Shown here: positions 1 to 8,984 of the stretch, piece by piece
How positions within the stretch are numbered: position 1 is the stretch's first letter
Layout of the letters: each line of letters opens with the position of its first letter
Source of the DNA: Luteibacter mycovicinus
Lineage (GTDB): Bacteria > Pseudomonadota > Gammaproteobacteria > Xanthomonadales > Rhodanobacteraceae
Direction of reading: 5' to 3'
Length of the DNA: 64,000 nt
Assembly (NCBI RefSeq): GCF_000745235.1
Contig: NZ_JQNL01000001.1
Location: forward strand, 3,280,001-3,344,000
Position numbers and translations under genes: made by a program
Notes under the pieces: generated by a model
What the model was told of the DNA's origin: nothing
The model's database searches: none
The model's input: the letters and a program-made list of their open reading frames with translations, nothing else

Positions 1-51
1 GAGGTGGGTTGGTGGTCGAGCGGGGTGTGGCTTCTTCGCTTCGTTGGCTTT

Positions 52-76
52 TCGCGCGCAGGGCGCGCTCCTACAG
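52..76 (-). repeat. REP-like repeat
   Basis: One copy of a dispersed imperfect palindrome. Read on the minus strand it starts CTGTAGGAGCGCGCC and ends GCGCGCGA. It lies in the gene-free stretch at the left edge of the window. Confidence 0.7.
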
Positions 77-111
77 GCCGCCATGTATCCCACTATTGCG
101 GTCGCCGTGCG

Positions 112-134
112 GTAGGAGCGAACCCTGTTCGCGA
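112..134 (+). repeat. REP-like repeat, diverged copy
   Basis: A diverged copy of the same family, GTAGGAGCGAACCC followed by TGTTCGCGA. It faces the copy at 52-76, so the two form an inverted pair 35 bases apart. Confidence 0.55.
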
Positions 135-239
135 ACCCTCACCCCGGCTAAGGCGAACGAGGCCATCCGAAACAGGCAGGCGAGCGGTCCCAGCCACGAA
201 GCGAGCCGCGGCTCGGCCGCACGATGCCTCAGTCCCCCA

Positions 240-483
240 AAGAGCCGGCGGGTGCCACCCTCGCGTCCGGTAGCCGCAGGCGAGGGCTCCGACTGGAAGA
301 GGCCGCGAGAGCGGGGCCGGTCAAGGATGACCGGCCGTTTTCGGGGAGGCAGGGACAGCCGACTCGAAAACCCCCAGTCGGAGCCCGACCCGGCCGTAGG
401 CCATTGATACACGGCCGCGGTAGCGGCCTTTCCTTATGGGGTCGCCGCAGGCGTGGACGCGAGGGTGGCACCCGCCGGCTCTT
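240..483. repeat. Nested foldback palindrome in gene-free region
   Basis: This is the main content of the gene-free stretch 1-571. The outer arms are a perfect 28-bp inverted repeat (240-267 and 456-483). Inside is a second perfect 13-bp pair (284-296 and 374-386). At the centre is a 9-bp-stem hairpin with a four-base loop (315-336), and a further 6-bp hairpin lies at 413-428. All pairs were read directly from the sequence. ORFs crossing the region are Arg/Pro-rich and look like noncoding GC-rich sequence. It could be a MITE-like remnant, a compound REP element or a structured RNA; nothing decides between these. Confidence 0.75.
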
Positions 484-571
484 CAACGCGACATCACACG
501 CCGCAGCAAGCCCAACGCGAAGGCGACAGCCGAGCCGTAAACCAACTCCGTCCTCAGCCCATCGAAGCGCC

Positions 572-1480
572 TCAGCGCCCCTGGCCCCTCAACCGCACGT
601 CGCCGCTGAACGACTCGACATGAATGAAACCGTTGCCACCGCCCAGGGTGGTCTTCAGTTCCTTACCCGGACCATCGTCACCCTTGGACGGGCTGCCGAA
701 GTCGCTGCGGATCTCGCCGCTGAAGGTTGAGGCCTCGAGCTTTGCCGAGGTGTCGGTCGGCAGCTGCAGCTGGACATCGCCACTCATCGAGTCGACGTTG
801 ATCTTGCCGTCGCGTGCCGGGCCACCGGTGACCTGGGTGTCGCCGGAGACCGTGCTGAAGCTCGCTTCCTTCCATGGACCGCCACCGATCGTCATGCGGC
901 CGGACACCGTCTGGGCCTCGACGCGCTCCGTGACCTGAGGTGCCGTGATGTCGCCGGAGACGGTCTGCAGTTCGGCCTTGTCCGAACGGCCGGCGAGGTC
1001 GATCGTGCCGCTCACCGTCTGCATGCTGACGTTCGGCGATCGCAGGTTGGCGCGAATGCGACCGCTCACGGAGTTGATGTCGATCTTGCCGCCGTCGAGG
1101 CCGTCGACACTGACGGGGGCGCTCACGACATTGATATCGATGGAGACGCCGCGCGGCACGCGCACGTTGAGTACCGTGGGCTGCATGCGGGTGTCGTTGC
1201 CCCAGCTGAACCAGTTGCCTTTCTTCTCGTCGCCATCGACATGGATGTCGACGTTCTGGTCGTTGCCTTCGATCTCGAGCGGACGGGCGCCGTCGCCGAG
1301 CGTGCCGGAGACCTGCACTTGGTTCTTGTCCCAGGCGGTCACCGTGACTTCGCCCTTGACGTTGTCGATGCTTACCTTCGCGGTCGGACGGATGTCTTTC
1401 GACAGGTTGATCGGTGTCGAGGCGAATGCCTGACCGATCGAGAGCGCCAGCAGCAGGGGAGTGAGGTAGAGCGTTTTCAT
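572..1480 (-). CDS. Secreted DUF4097 family protein
   Basis: A 302-residue exported protein of the DUF4097 (putative adhesin, beta-strand repeat) family. Residues 1-20 form a clear Sec signal peptide with hydrophobic core LYLTPLLLALSIG and a likely cut after AFA. The rest repeats short beta-strand units of the type VSG-x-I-x-A/V, for example VSGRIRA, VSGTIDL, VSGDITA and FSGDVRL, as expected for a right-handed beta-helix. It is the last gene of an apparent three-gene unit behind an ECF sigma factor and a small membrane protein. That order suggests it belongs to the sigma factor's regulon. The molecular function of DUF4097 proteins is not settled, and I infer only an envelope location. Confidence 0.85.
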   Translation of the reverse strand: MKTLYLTPLLLALSIGQAFASTPINLSKDIRPTAKVSIDNVKGEVTVTAWDKNQVQVSGTLGDGARPLEIEGNDQNVDIHVDGDEKKGNWFSWGNDTRMQPTVLNVRVPRGVSIDINVVSAPVSVDGLDGGKIDINSVSGRIRANLRSPNVSMQTVSGTIDLAGRSDKAELQTVSGDITAPQVTERVEAQTVSGRMTIGGGPWKEASFSTVSGDTQVTGGPARDGKINVDSMSGDVQLQLPTDTSAKLEASTFSGEIRSDFGSPSKGDDGPGKELKTTLGGGNGFIHVESFSGDVRLRGQGR

Positions 1481-1504
1481 AGCGGTTTGTCCTGGCTGTT
1501 CGCG

Positions 1505-1927
1505 TTAGCCGGCTTGCTTTTCAAAATTGCGCAGACGATCGCGCTGGCGTTCGGTACGTAGCAGCAGGCGCTGCAGCGCGGGAGAGTCGGGGGAGTCCTT
1601 CATGGCCTGAGTGAGCTCCATGTGGGCTGCGTCGAGTTCGACCGCCGCGCCGGACAGGCGCGGATCGGCCGGCTTCCAGGGCTGCGTCGTGCTGGCCATG
1701 CCATCGCTGCCGGTGGGCTTGGCCAGATGAAGGCCGACGCCGCCGCTCAGGACCGCGACACCGGCGATGGCGGCGGCCATCAGCCAGGGCTGTGCGCGAC
1801 GCCGACGCGGCTGAGCGATTACGGGCGCTTCGCCGAGGCGGGCGTCGATATCGGCCCACAGGTCGCGATGCGGCGTGACCGGGCGGTTGAGCGAGCGCAT
1901 CTGGCGCAGATAGTCGAGTTCGTTCAT
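1505..1927 (-). CDS. Small single-pass membrane protein, probable anti-sigma factor
   Basis: A 140-residue protein with a cytoplasmic-looking N-terminal region (LDYLRQMRSLNRPVTPHRDLW), an Arg-rich stretch at residues 41-44 and one membrane segment at about 47-69. The C-terminal part is Arg/Glu-rich and probably helical. Its ATG overlaps the stop of the upstream ECF sigma gene (ATGA, 1924-1927), which indicates translational coupling. Position, size and one-helix topology fit an anti-sigma factor. I see no zinc-binding HxxxCxxC motif, so this is an assignment from context, not from a diagnostic domain. Confidence 0.7.
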   Translation of the reverse strand: MNELDYLRQMRSLNRPVTPHRDLWADIDARLGEAPVIAQPRRRRAQPWLMAAAIAGVAVLSGGVGLHLAKPTGSDGMASTTQPWKPADPRLSGAAVELDAAHMELTQAMKDSPDSPALQRLLLRTERQRDRLRNFEKQAG

Positions 1928-2511
1928 GGCGTCTCTCCCAGTGCGCGGCGGAGGAGCCCGCGCGCACGGTGTAACTGTGCTTTTGAAGACCCCACCGCCA
2001 TGCCCAGCTCGATGGAGATCTCTTCGTGTTTCCAGCCTTCCACGTCGTGCAGTACGAGAACCGCACGGGCCCGCGGCGGCAATGCCGCGATGGCCTTTTC
2101 CAGCTCGTCGCGCTCGATGGCGCGGACGGGATTGTCGGTGGACGTGATGTCCGGCAGATGTTCGTCGTCCATGATGGTGACGGGGTCGGCGTTGCGGGCG
2201 CGTATGGACATGAGTGCGACGTTCACGGCCAGACGGTAGACCCAGGTGCCGAAGGCGCTTTCGAAGCGGAAGCTTTCCAGCTTCTGCCAGGCGCGGACGA
2301 AGGCCTCCTGGGTCAGGTCTTCCGCACGGGCGTGATCGAAGGCGGCCAGGCGCAGTACCGCGCCGTAGACCCGGTCGGCGTGCCGACGGTACAGCGTCTC
2401 GAAAGCCTTGCGGTCGCCACCGATCGCCGCGCGTACGACGTCGTCATCGGTCGATGCGACGGGCAGCTCAGGCTGCATGAAGGACGTGGCGGCGAGGCAT
2501 AGGGCATTCAT
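1924..2511 (-). CDS. ECF RNA polymerase sigma factor
   Basis: A sigma-70 family ECF factor of about 195 residues. Region 2 is visible as DRKAFETLYRRHADRVYG through DLTQEAFVRAWQKLE and the TWVYRLAVNVAL helix. Region 4 is visible as IAALPPRARAVLVLHDVEGW followed by the HTH-like EEISIELGMAVGSSKAQLHRAR. I place the start at the ATG at 2511 (MNALCL) rather than the longer frame, whose first 36 residues are Arg-rich and unlike the family. It is the first gene of a sigma/probable anti-sigma/DUF4097 unit on the minus strand. The signal it responds to cannot be read from the sequence. Confidence 0.9.
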   Translation of the reverse strand: MNALCLAATSFMQPELPVASTDDDVVRAAIGGDRKAFETLYRRHADRVYGAVLRLAAFDHARAEDLTQEAFVRAWQKLESFRFESAFGTWVYRLAVNVALMSIRARNADPVTIMDDEHLPDITSTDNPVRAIERDELEKAIAALPPRARAVLVLHDVEGWKHEEISIELGMAVGSSKAQLHRARGLLRRALGETP

Positions 2512-2634
2512 CTTGCCAGCTTGGATGCGGGCAAGGGGAAAACGGTTTAACGGGGGGCGGCCACGCCGCCACCGTTGGAGCGCGGCCTGCGCGCGAAGGG
2601 CATGTCGAAGGCAGGCCACGTCGGGGGGCGGATT

Positions 2635-2659
2635 TCGCGCGCGAGGCGCGCTCCTACAG
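2635..2659 (-). repeat. REP-like repeat
   Basis: A copy of the GTAGGAGCGCGCC / GCGCGCGA palindrome. It lies just downstream of the 3' end of pckG and upstream of the ECF sigma gene. Confidence 0.7.
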
Positions 2660-2669
2660 GGCGCTAACG

Positions 2670-4460
2670 CTAGGCCACATCGGTTTCCCGGGTCTCCATG
2701 GCTTTCTGCAAAGCCTCGCTGACGCGTACCCGCTCAGCCTTCAGCCGCGCCGGCATCCGCTCGCCGAACCCGTCGAGATAAAGGTCGATCGCCCTGAGTT
2801 CTTCCGTCCAGCCCTCCAGATCGACGTGGAGCAGCGCGTCGAGCGTAGCGGGCGCCACGGTGAGTCCGTTGGTATTGAGTTCGGCCTTCGCGGGAACCAC
2901 CCCGATCGGCGTCTCGACACCCTCGGCCTTGCCGGCGACCCGCTGAATCATCCAGTCCAGTACCCGCAGGTTCTCCCCATAACCGGGCCACATGAAACGC
3001 CCTTCGCCATCCTTGCGGAACCAGTTGACGTGGAAGATCCGCGGGAGTTTCGCGCCTGGTTTGTCGAACGAAAGCCAGTGCGCGAAGTAATCGGCGAAGT
3101 TGTAGCCGCAGAACGGCTTCATCGCCATCGAGTCCCGACGGAGCACGCCGACCGCACCGGTCGCCGCTGCCGTGGTTTCGGAGCCCATCGCCGCACCGAT
3201 CAGCACGCCGTGCGCCCAGTCTTTCGCTTCGAAGACCAGCGGCACCAGCGAGGGGCGACGTCCGCCGAAGACGATGGCCGAGATGGGGACGCCTGCCGCG
3301 TCTTCTGACTCCGGCGCCCAGCTCGGGCACTGCCTGGCGCTGACGGTGAAGCGCGAGTTGGGATGCGCGGCAGGGCCATTGGCATGATCGAACGCGCGCC
3401 CTTGCCAGTCGGTCACCGGCTCGCCGTCGCCGAGGCCTTCCCACCACGGCCGGTTGTCGGCGGTCAGCGCGACATTGGTGAAGATCGCATCGTGTCCCAG
3501 CGTCTCCAGCGCGGTCGGATTCGTGCCCGCGCTCGTGCCCGGTGCGACACCGAAATACCCCGCCTCGGGATTGATCGCCCAGAGGCGCCCATCGGCACCC
3601 GGCGTCATCCAGCAGATATCGTCGCCGACGGTCCAGACCTTCCAGCCCGCCTTCCGGTAACCCTCGGCCGGAATCAGCATGGCCAGGTTGGTCTTGCCGC
3701 AGGCGGACGGGAACGCCGCGGCGATGTAGTGCTTCTCACCCTGCGGGTTCTCGATGCCGACGATAAGCATGTGCTCGGCGAGCCAGCCTTCCTGACGTGC
3801 CTGATAGCTGGCGATGCGCAGGGCGTGGCATTTCTTGCCGAGGAGCGCATTGCCGCCGTAACCGGAGCCGATCGACTTGATCGACAGCTCCTCGGGAAAA
3901 TGCATGATGAAGCGGCGCTCCGGGTCCAGGTCGCCCGTCGAATGCAACCCTTTGACGAAGCGACCTTCGCGCTCGATCCGCGCCAGGGCAGGGGCGCCCA
4001 TGCGCGTCATGATCCGCATGTTGGCGACGACGTACGGGCTGTCGGTGATCTCCACGCCGCAGCGGGACAGCGGCGAGTCGATCGGTCCCATGCAGTAGGG
4101 AATTACATACATGACGCGCCCGCGCATGGCGCCGGCGAACAGGGCGTCGATCTTCGCGTGCGCGTCCGCAGGCGCCATCCAGTGATTGTTCGGACCGGCA
4201 TCGTCCTGCTTCGGCGTGCAGACGAAGGTCAGGTGTTCGACGCGCGCGACGTCGGACGGATGCGAGCGATGCAGATAGCTGCGCGGGTTGGTCGCCTCGT
4301 TCAACGGCACGAGATCGCCGCTGGCAAGCATCGTCTGGATGAGGTCGGCGTATTCGCCTTCCGAGCCGTCACACCAGCGAACGGAGGCGGGGTCGGTCAG
4401 CCTTGCGACCTCGTCCACCCATCGGTTCAATGCTTCAAGAGAACTGCCGTTCGAACGCAT
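2670..4460 (-). CDS. pckG: Phosphoenolpyruvate carboxykinase (GTP)
   Basis: GTP-dependent PEP carboxykinase, which converts oxaloacetate and GTP to PEP, GDP and CO2, the first committed step of gluconeogenesis. The 596-residue length matches the GTP-type family. The kinase-1a P-loop FPSACGKTNLAML is present (Lys about residue 256), followed by the kinase-2 motif GDDICWM. Family stretches GSGYGGNALLGKKCHALRI and FGGRRPSLVPLV are also intact. The ATG at 4460 gives a normal N-terminus. It stands alone, with a REP-like copy on each side. A gluconeogenic role fits an organism that also carries FadE-type fatty acid oxidation nearby. Confidence 0.97.
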   Translation of the reverse strand: MRSNGSSLEALNRWVDEVARLTDPASVRWCDGSEGEYADLIQTMLASGDLVPLNEATNPRSYLHRSHPSDVARVEHLTFVCTPKQDDAGPNNHWMAPADAHAKIDALFAGAMRGRVMYVIPYCMGPIDSPLSRCGVEITDSPYVVANMRIMTRMGAPALARIEREGRFVKGLHSTGDLDPERRFIMHFPEELSIKSIGSGYGGNALLGKKCHALRIASYQARQEGWLAEHMLIVGIENPQGEKHYIAAAFPSACGKTNLAMLIPAEGYRKAGWKVWTVGDDICWMTPGADGRLWAINPEAGYFGVAPGTSAGTNPTALETLGHDAIFTNVALTADNRPWWEGLGDGEPVTDWQGRAFDHANGPAAHPNSRFTVSARQCPSWAPESEDAAGVPISAIVFGGRRPSLVPLVFEAKDWAHGVLIGAAMGSETTAAATGAVGVLRRDSMAMKPFCGYNFADYFAHWLSFDKPGAKLPRIFHVNWFRKDGEGRFMWPGYGENLRVLDWMIQRVAGKAEGVETPIGVVPAKAELNTNGLTVAPATLDALLHVDLEGWTEELRAIDLYLDGFGERMPARLKAERVRVSEALQKAMETRETDVA

Positions 4461-4551
4461 CCGTTGTGGTCTCCAGGTAAAAGTCCCTGAAGACAGTAGT
4501 TTGCGCTTCGTGGTATTGGCAAGGCACGGCGCAACATATCCCGCCGCACCC

Positions 4552-4576
4552 CTGTAGGAGCGCGCATCGCGCGCGA
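4552..4576 (+). repeat. REP-like repeat
   Basis: A family copy between pckG and the TetR gene. It begins CTGTAGGAGCGCGC and ends GCGCGCGA. Confidence 0.7.
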
Positions 4577-4586
4577 CCCTCTCGCC

Positions 4587-5177
4587 TCAGTCGTTCACAT
4601 GCGCCGGCGTCAACGTCGCAATCATGTGCTCGACATACGCATCGAACTCCTCATGACTCAGGCGCGGCAGACCCAGCGTGAAGTTGAGCTGCAGGAACCC
4701 GACATAGGCGGCATACGTCAGCCGTGCACGGTGCAGCGCCACCACGGGATCCAGGCCCGCTTCCTGATACAACCGCGTGAGGAACTCCATACGCCGCTGC
4801 GACACGCGCGACATCACCGGCACCACCTGCGGATGATCCAGCGCTTTGAGCAGGGCCGCGTAGACGCGATGCGGCTGCATCTCGTGGGCCACCCGGCGAA
4901 AGAGCTCCGGAAAGCGCTTCAGCGGGTCCGGGATGCGCTCGATCTCTGCCAGCACCTCGCGTTCGCCGTACTCTTCCCAACGCTCCAGCGCGGCCTGAAG
5001 CAGGGCTTCGCGCGTGCGGAAGTGCCAGTAGAAGCTGCCCTTGGTCACGCCGAGCCGGCGCGCGAGCGCCTCGACGGCGAGGGCGCCGACGCCTTGCTCG
5101 GCGATAAGGGCCAGGGCGCCGTCTTCCCAGTCTTCGGCGGAGAGGCGGACTCGTTCGTTCTTGGCACCGTCGTTCAT
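4587..5177 (-). CDS. TetR/AcrR family transcriptional regulator
   Basis: A 196-residue TetR-type repressor. The N-terminal HTH is clear: ALALIAEQGVGALAVEALA, then RRLGVTKGSFYWHFRTREALL, the classic TetR recognition helix. The C-terminal ligand/dimer domain shows no family I can name. I chose the ATG at 5177 (MNDGAK) because the longer frame adds a basic leader not expected in the family. The gene is divergent from an alpha/beta hydrolase with about 140 bp between starts. TetR regulators often control such a neighbour, so the hydrolase is the likely target, but no operator palindrome was identified. Confidence 0.9.
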   Translation of the reverse strand: MNDGAKNERVRLSAEDWEDGALALIAEQGVGALAVEALARRLGVTKGSFYWHFRTREALLQAALERWEEYGEREVLAEIERIPDPLKRFPELFRRVAHEMQPHRVYAALLKALDHPQVVPVMSRVSQRRMEFLTRLYQEAGLDPVVALHRARLTYAAYVGFLQLNFTLGLPRLSHEEFDAYVEHMIATLTPAHVND

Positions 5178-5317
5178 CGGCGCATGGTAGCGGAGCCGTC
5201 GCCGTTTGCAATCCGTGCCCTTCGGTGCATGCTGCATAAGACCTTGACTTGGCTGTTATTGCGTGACCGTACGCGGGCGTATTGACGCACCCGGCGACCC
5301 GCTACATACTCCGCCGT

Positions 5318-6193
5318 ATGGTTGCCGATCCCGTCCACGTCAGTTCCGCCAAGGCGAGTCTCGTCTCGATCGACGGGATCGTGCTCGCGAGCGAGCGCTG
5401 GCCGGGTGAACGCTCGCCAGGACTGCTGTTCGCTCACGGCTTCGGGCAGACCCGGCACGCCTGGACCGGCGCGGCGCGTACGCTGGCGGCGCAGGGCTTC
5501 GATGCGACCACCTTCGACGCCCGGGGCCACGGCGAGAGCGAGCGCGTCCCGCGAGGCGAATACCACATGGAGCAGTTCGTCGGCGACCTGCTTGCGGTGG
5601 CCGGCGTGGCGACCTCGCCGGACGGACGGCCTCCCGTTCTGGTGGGTGCCTCGATGGGCGGCCTGCTCGGCCTGATCGCGGCGGGCGAGTCCGGCGGTAC
5701 GTCGCCGTTTTCGGCGCTGGTTCTCGTCGACATCACGCCCCGTTGGGAAACCGCCGGGGTCGAACGTATCCTCGGCTTCATGCGTGCGCACCCTGAAGGT
5801 TTCGCGAGTTACGACGAGGCGGCCTCGGCTATCGAGGCGTACCTGCCGCAGCGCCGCGAACGCAAGACGGAGTCGCAGCTGAAGCCGCTGCTGCGGCCGG
5901 GTAGCGACGGACGCCTGCGCTGGCACTGGGATCCGGCTCTGCTCGATGGTCTTGTGGCCGAAAGCGAGCGCTACCAGCCGCGGCTTTTCGAGGCCGCCGC
6001 CAACGTCGACGTCCCCGTGCTGCTGCTTTCCGGTACGCGCAGTGACGTCGTCTCCAGCCACACCGTGGAAGAATTCCTTCGCCTCGTGCCGCATGCGCGT
6101 CACGTGGCACTGCATGATGCGACCCATATGGTCGCCGGCGATGCGAACGACGCGTTCACCCGCGAGATTGCGCGCTTCATGCGCGAGCTTTGA
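5318..6193 (+). CDS. Alpha/beta hydrolase fold protein
   Basis: A 291-residue alpha/beta hydrolase. It has the oxyanion strand motif LLFAHGFGQTRHAW and the conserved segment FDARGHGES. The nucleophile elbow is GASMGG (Ser nucleophile), the likely acid is in the LLSGTRSDVV loop, and the catalytic His is in LHDATHMVAGD. No signal peptide is evident, so it is cytoplasmic. The start at 5318 (MVADPV) leaves a short N-terminus before the first strand. It is divergent from the TetR gene and 63 bases before the FadE gene. Substrate is unknown; esterase, peroxidase-like and C-C hydrolase activities are all possible for this fold. Confidence 0.88.
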   Translation: MVADPVHVSSAKASLVSIDGIVLASERWPGERSPGLLFAHGFGQTRHAWTGAARTLAAQGFDATTFDARGHGESERVPRGEYHMEQFVGDLLAVAGVATSPDGRPPVLVGASMGGLLGLIAAGESGGTSPFSALVLVDITPRWETAGVERILGFMRAHPEGFASYDEAASAIEAYLPQRRERKTESQLKPLLRPGSDGRLRWHWDPALLDGLVAESERYQPRLFEAAANVDVPVLLLSGTRSDVVSSHTVEEFLRLVPHARHVALHDATHMVAGDANDAFTREIARFMREL

Positions 6194-6256
6194 TCCACCA
6201 TTTCACGCACTGTCTATCCGCTGTTTCCACTGTTCGACTGTAACGAGGTGATTCCG

Positions 6257-8728
6257 ATGTCTGCGATCCTGGTTGTGCTGGCGGCGCTCATCGCCTCCGG
6301 TGCTTGCGCTTATCACCGCACGTCCCTGAAGACGTGGGCCATCGCCACGGGTGTCACCATCGTCGTCGTCGGCTTGCTTGCCGGCGCGCCGGTGACCACC
6401 GTCGTGCTGCTCATCCTGCTGGCGCTCATCGCCGCACCGCTGCTGATGGTGGATTTCCGCCGCAAGAAGATCAGCGCGCCGCTGCTGTCGATGTTCGCCA
6501 AGGTGACGCCGAAGCTGTCCGATACCGAACAGACCGCGCTCGAAGCCGGCACCGTCGGTTTCGAAGGCCAGCTGTTCTCCGGCAAGCCGGAATGGTCGGA
6601 ACTGCTCCGCCAGCCGAAGCCGGAACTCTCGACCGAAGAGCAGGCCTTCCTCGACGGCCCCGTCGAAGAACTCTGCAGCATGATCGACGACTGGCAGATC
6701 ACCCACGAACTGGCCGACCTGCCGCCGAACGTCTGGGAGTTCATCAAGAAGAACAAGTTCTTCGGCATGATCATTCCCAAGAGCTACGGCGGCCTCGGCT
6801 TCTCCGCGCTGGCCCACTCGGCCGTGCTGCAGAAGCTGTCCAGCATGTCGCAGACCGTCGCCTCCACCGTGGCCGTGCCCAATTCGCTCGGACCGGGCGA
6901 GCTGCTGATGCACTACGGCAGCGACGAGCAGAAAAATCATTACCTGCCGCGTCTGGCCGACGGCCGTGAAATCCCGTGCTTCGCGCTGACCGGCCCGTAC
7001 GCAGGTTCGGACGCCACGTCGATTCCGGATTTCGGCATCGTCACCAAGGGCACGTGGAACGGCGAAGAAACCGTCGGCATCCGCCTCACCTTCGACAAGC
7101 GTTACATCACGCTTGCGCCGGTCGCGACCATCGTCGGTCTGGCCTTCCGCATGTACGACCCGGACAAGCTGCTGGGTGAGAAGGAAGACCTCGGGATCAC
7201 GCTGGCGCTGCTGCCGCGCGAAACCCCGGGGCTGGAAATCGGTCGTCGCCATTTCCCGCTCAACACCCCGTTCCAGAACGGTCCGGTGCACGGCAAGGAC
7301 ATGTTCGTCCCGCTGTCCGTCCTCATCGGCGGTCCGCACATGGCTGGCCAGGGCTGGCGCATGCTGGTCGAGTGCCTGTCGGTGGGTCGCGCCATCTCGC
7401 TGCCGTCCAACGCCACGGGCGCGTCGCGCATGGCGGTCTCGGCGACGGGTTCCTATGCCCGTATGCGCAAGCAGTTCGGCCTCGCCATCGGCCGTTTCGA
7501 AGGTGTGGAGGAAGCACTCGCCCGCATCGGCGGCCTGACCTACGCCATGCAGGCGCTGTCGCGTGCCACGGCCGCGGCGGTCGACCGCGGTGAGAAGCCG
7601 GCCGTACCGTCGGCGATCGCGAAGTATCACGCCACGGAATGGTGCCGCCAGATCGCATCCGACGCGATGGACGTGCACGGCGGCAAGGGCGTCATCCTCG
7701 GTCCGAAGAACTATATGGGTCGCGGCTGGCAGTCGGTGCCCATCGCCATCACGGTGGAGGGCGCGAACATCATGACGCGCAGCCTGATGATCTTCGGTCA
7801 GGGTGCCATCCGCTGCCATCCTTATGTCCTGAAGGAAATGCAGGCCCTCGGCATCGCGGACTATCGCGAGCGTCTGAAGACCTTCGACAAGGCGCTGTTC
7901 GGTCACATCGGTTTCGGCTTCTCCAACGCGGTCCGCAGCTTCGTGCTGGGCATCACCGCGGCGAAGATCGGCGACACCGCGGGCGATGCGTATACCCGTC
8001 GCTACTACCGCAAGCTCAACCGTTACTCCGCCGCGCTGGCGCTTTGCGCCGACGTCGCCATGGGCGTGCTGGGTGGCAAGCTGAAGTTCAAGGAAAAGCT
8101 GTCGGCCCGTCTGGGTGACGTGCTTTCGTACCTCTACATCGCCAGCGCGATGCTCAAGCGCTACGAAGACACGGGCCGTCCGGAAGCGGATCGTCCGCTG
8201 CTGGCCTGGGCGTTCCACCAGTGCGTCTGGAACATGCAGATGGCGCTGGACGGCGTGATCCGCAACTTCCCGGTCCGCCCGGTAGCCTGGCTCCTGCGTG
8301 CGCTGGTGTTCCCGTTCGGTCGTCGCGAAGTGCCGCCGTCGGATCGCCTCGGCCGTCGCGTCGCCGCGCTGATCACGGCGCCCAGCGAAGCCCGCGATCG
8401 TCTGACCACGTGGAGCTACCTGACGCCAACGCAAAACAACACCGTCGGTCGCATGAACGCGCTGCTGCCGGACGTCATCGCCGCCGAGCCGGTGGAGCGC
8501 AAGTTCGTCAAGGCGCTCAAGGGTGGTCAGCTGAAGGCTCACACCTACAACGAGCAGCTCGCCGAAGCCGAGAAGCTGGGCGCCATCAACGCTGCGGAGC
8601 GCGATCTGCTGCAGCGTGTCCGTGACGGCGTCGCCGAGTTCATCTCGGTCGATGACTTCGACAGCGAAGAACTGCGCGCGAACGTGGTGCGCAATGCAGA
8701 AGCGATGAAGAAGGTGCGCGCGGCCTGA
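6257..8728 (+). CDS. fadE: Acyl-CoA dehydrogenase, large FadE type
   Basis: An FAD-dependent acyl-CoA dehydrogenase of about 823 residues catalysing the first step of fatty acid beta-oxidation. Two hydrophobic N-terminal segments (about residues 2-20 and 28-60) match the membrane-associated N-terminus of the long FadE type. The central dehydrogenase domain contains FFGMIIPKSYGGLGFSA and CFALTGPYAGSDATS. The long C-terminal extension is the region unique to FadE relative to ordinary 380-residue enzymes. I chose the ATG at 6257, with GAGGTG a few bases upstream, over a GTG at 6248. An intrinsic terminator follows directly. Confidence 0.95.
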   Translation: MSAILVVLAALIASGACAYHRTSLKTWAIATGVTIVVVGLLAGAPVTTVVLLILLALIAAPLLMVDFRRKKISAPLLSMFAKVTPKLSDTEQTALEAGTVGFEGQLFSGKPEWSELLRQPKPELSTEEQAFLDGPVEELCSMIDDWQITHELADLPPNVWEFIKKNKFFGMIIPKSYGGLGFSALAHSAVLQKLSSMSQTVASTVAVPNSLGPGELLMHYGSDEQKNHYLPRLADGREIPCFALTGPYAGSDATSIPDFGIVTKGTWNGEETVGIRLTFDKRYITLAPVATIVGLAFRMYDPDKLLGEKEDLGITLALLPRETPGLEIGRRHFPLNTPFQNGPVHGKDMFVPLSVLIGGPHMAGQGWRMLVECLSVGRAISLPSNATGASRMAVSATGSYARMRKQFGLAIGRFEGVEEALARIGGLTYAMQALSRATAAAVDRGEKPAVPSAIAKYHATEWCRQIASDAMDVHGGKGVILGPKNYMGRGWQSVPIAITVEGANIMTRSLMIFGQGAIRCHPYVLKEMQALGIADYRERLKTFDKALFGHIGFGFSNAVRSFVLGITAAKIGDTAGDAYTRRYYRKLNRYSAALALCADVAMGVLGGKLKFKEKLSARLGDVLSYLYIASAMLKRYEDTGRPEADRPLLAWAFHQCVWNMQMALDGVIRNFPVRPVAWLLRALVFPFGRREVPPSDRLGRRVAALITAPSEARDRLTTWSYLTPTQNNTVGRMNALLPDVIAAEPVERKFVKALKGGQLKAHTYNEQLAEAEKLGAINAAERDLLQRVRDGVAEFISVDDFDSEELRANVVRNAEAMKKVRAA

Positions 8729-8750
8729 GTCGTTCGCATCGCTTCACGGA

Positions 8751-8779
8751 AAAGGCCGCGAGCGATCGCGGCCTTTTTT
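8751..8779 (+). terminator. Rho-independent terminator of fadE
   Basis: A perfect 10-bp stem, AAAGGCCGCG (8751-8760) and CGCGGCCTTT (8767-8776), with a six-base loop. The run of T residues ends at 8779. It starts 22 bases after the fadE stop codon. Confidence 0.93.
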
Positions 8780-8841
8780 GTTTTGGCGGAAGCGGGCTCG
8801 GCTTTGCCCTCGCATTTGCCTCAAAGCGTCGCCTTGCGGCA

Positions 8842-8935
8842 GGGGAGTCGCCGGCTGCCATTTCTGTCGCTACGTCCTCCTACGGCCTTCGCCTTCGTGC
8901 GGAAGCGCTCCAGAAACGGCAGCCGGCGACGCCCC
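8842..8935 (+). repeat. 94-bp palindromic element, copy A
   Basis: An intergenic element bounded by near-perfect 18-bp inverted termini, GGGGAGTCGCCGGCTGCC and GGCAGCCGGCGACGCCCC (one mismatch). A roughly 90% identical copy lies in the opposite orientation at 9147-9239. The central 33 bases, beginning TACGGCCTTCGCC, are identical in both. Together with REP-like copies at 8961-8984 and 9313-9338 it makes up most of the gene-free stretch 8780-9352. No coding sequence is visible in that stretch. Confidence 0.8.
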
Positions 8936-8960
8936 TCCTACCGTCGAGGCAAGCGGCGTA

Positions 8961-8984
8961 TGTAGGAGCCAGCCCTGCTGGCGA
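8961..8984 (+). repeat. REP-like repeat, variant
   Basis: A variant copy, TGTAGGAGCCAGCCC followed by TGCTGGCGA. The compensating changes keep the inner palindrome (CCAGC/GCTGG), which suggests selection for structure or a separate subfamily. Confidence 0.6.

Noticed and set aside
4..407. ORFs of 89-132 residues in the first 570 bases
   Set aside because: Arg/Pro/Ser-rich translations crossing palindromes, no ribosome site and no recognisable domain.
6203..8542. 779-residue minus-strand ORF opposite fadE
   Set aside because: Antisense to a clearly functional acyl-CoA dehydrogenase; composition is Arg/His/Asp-rich low-complexity typical of shadow frames.
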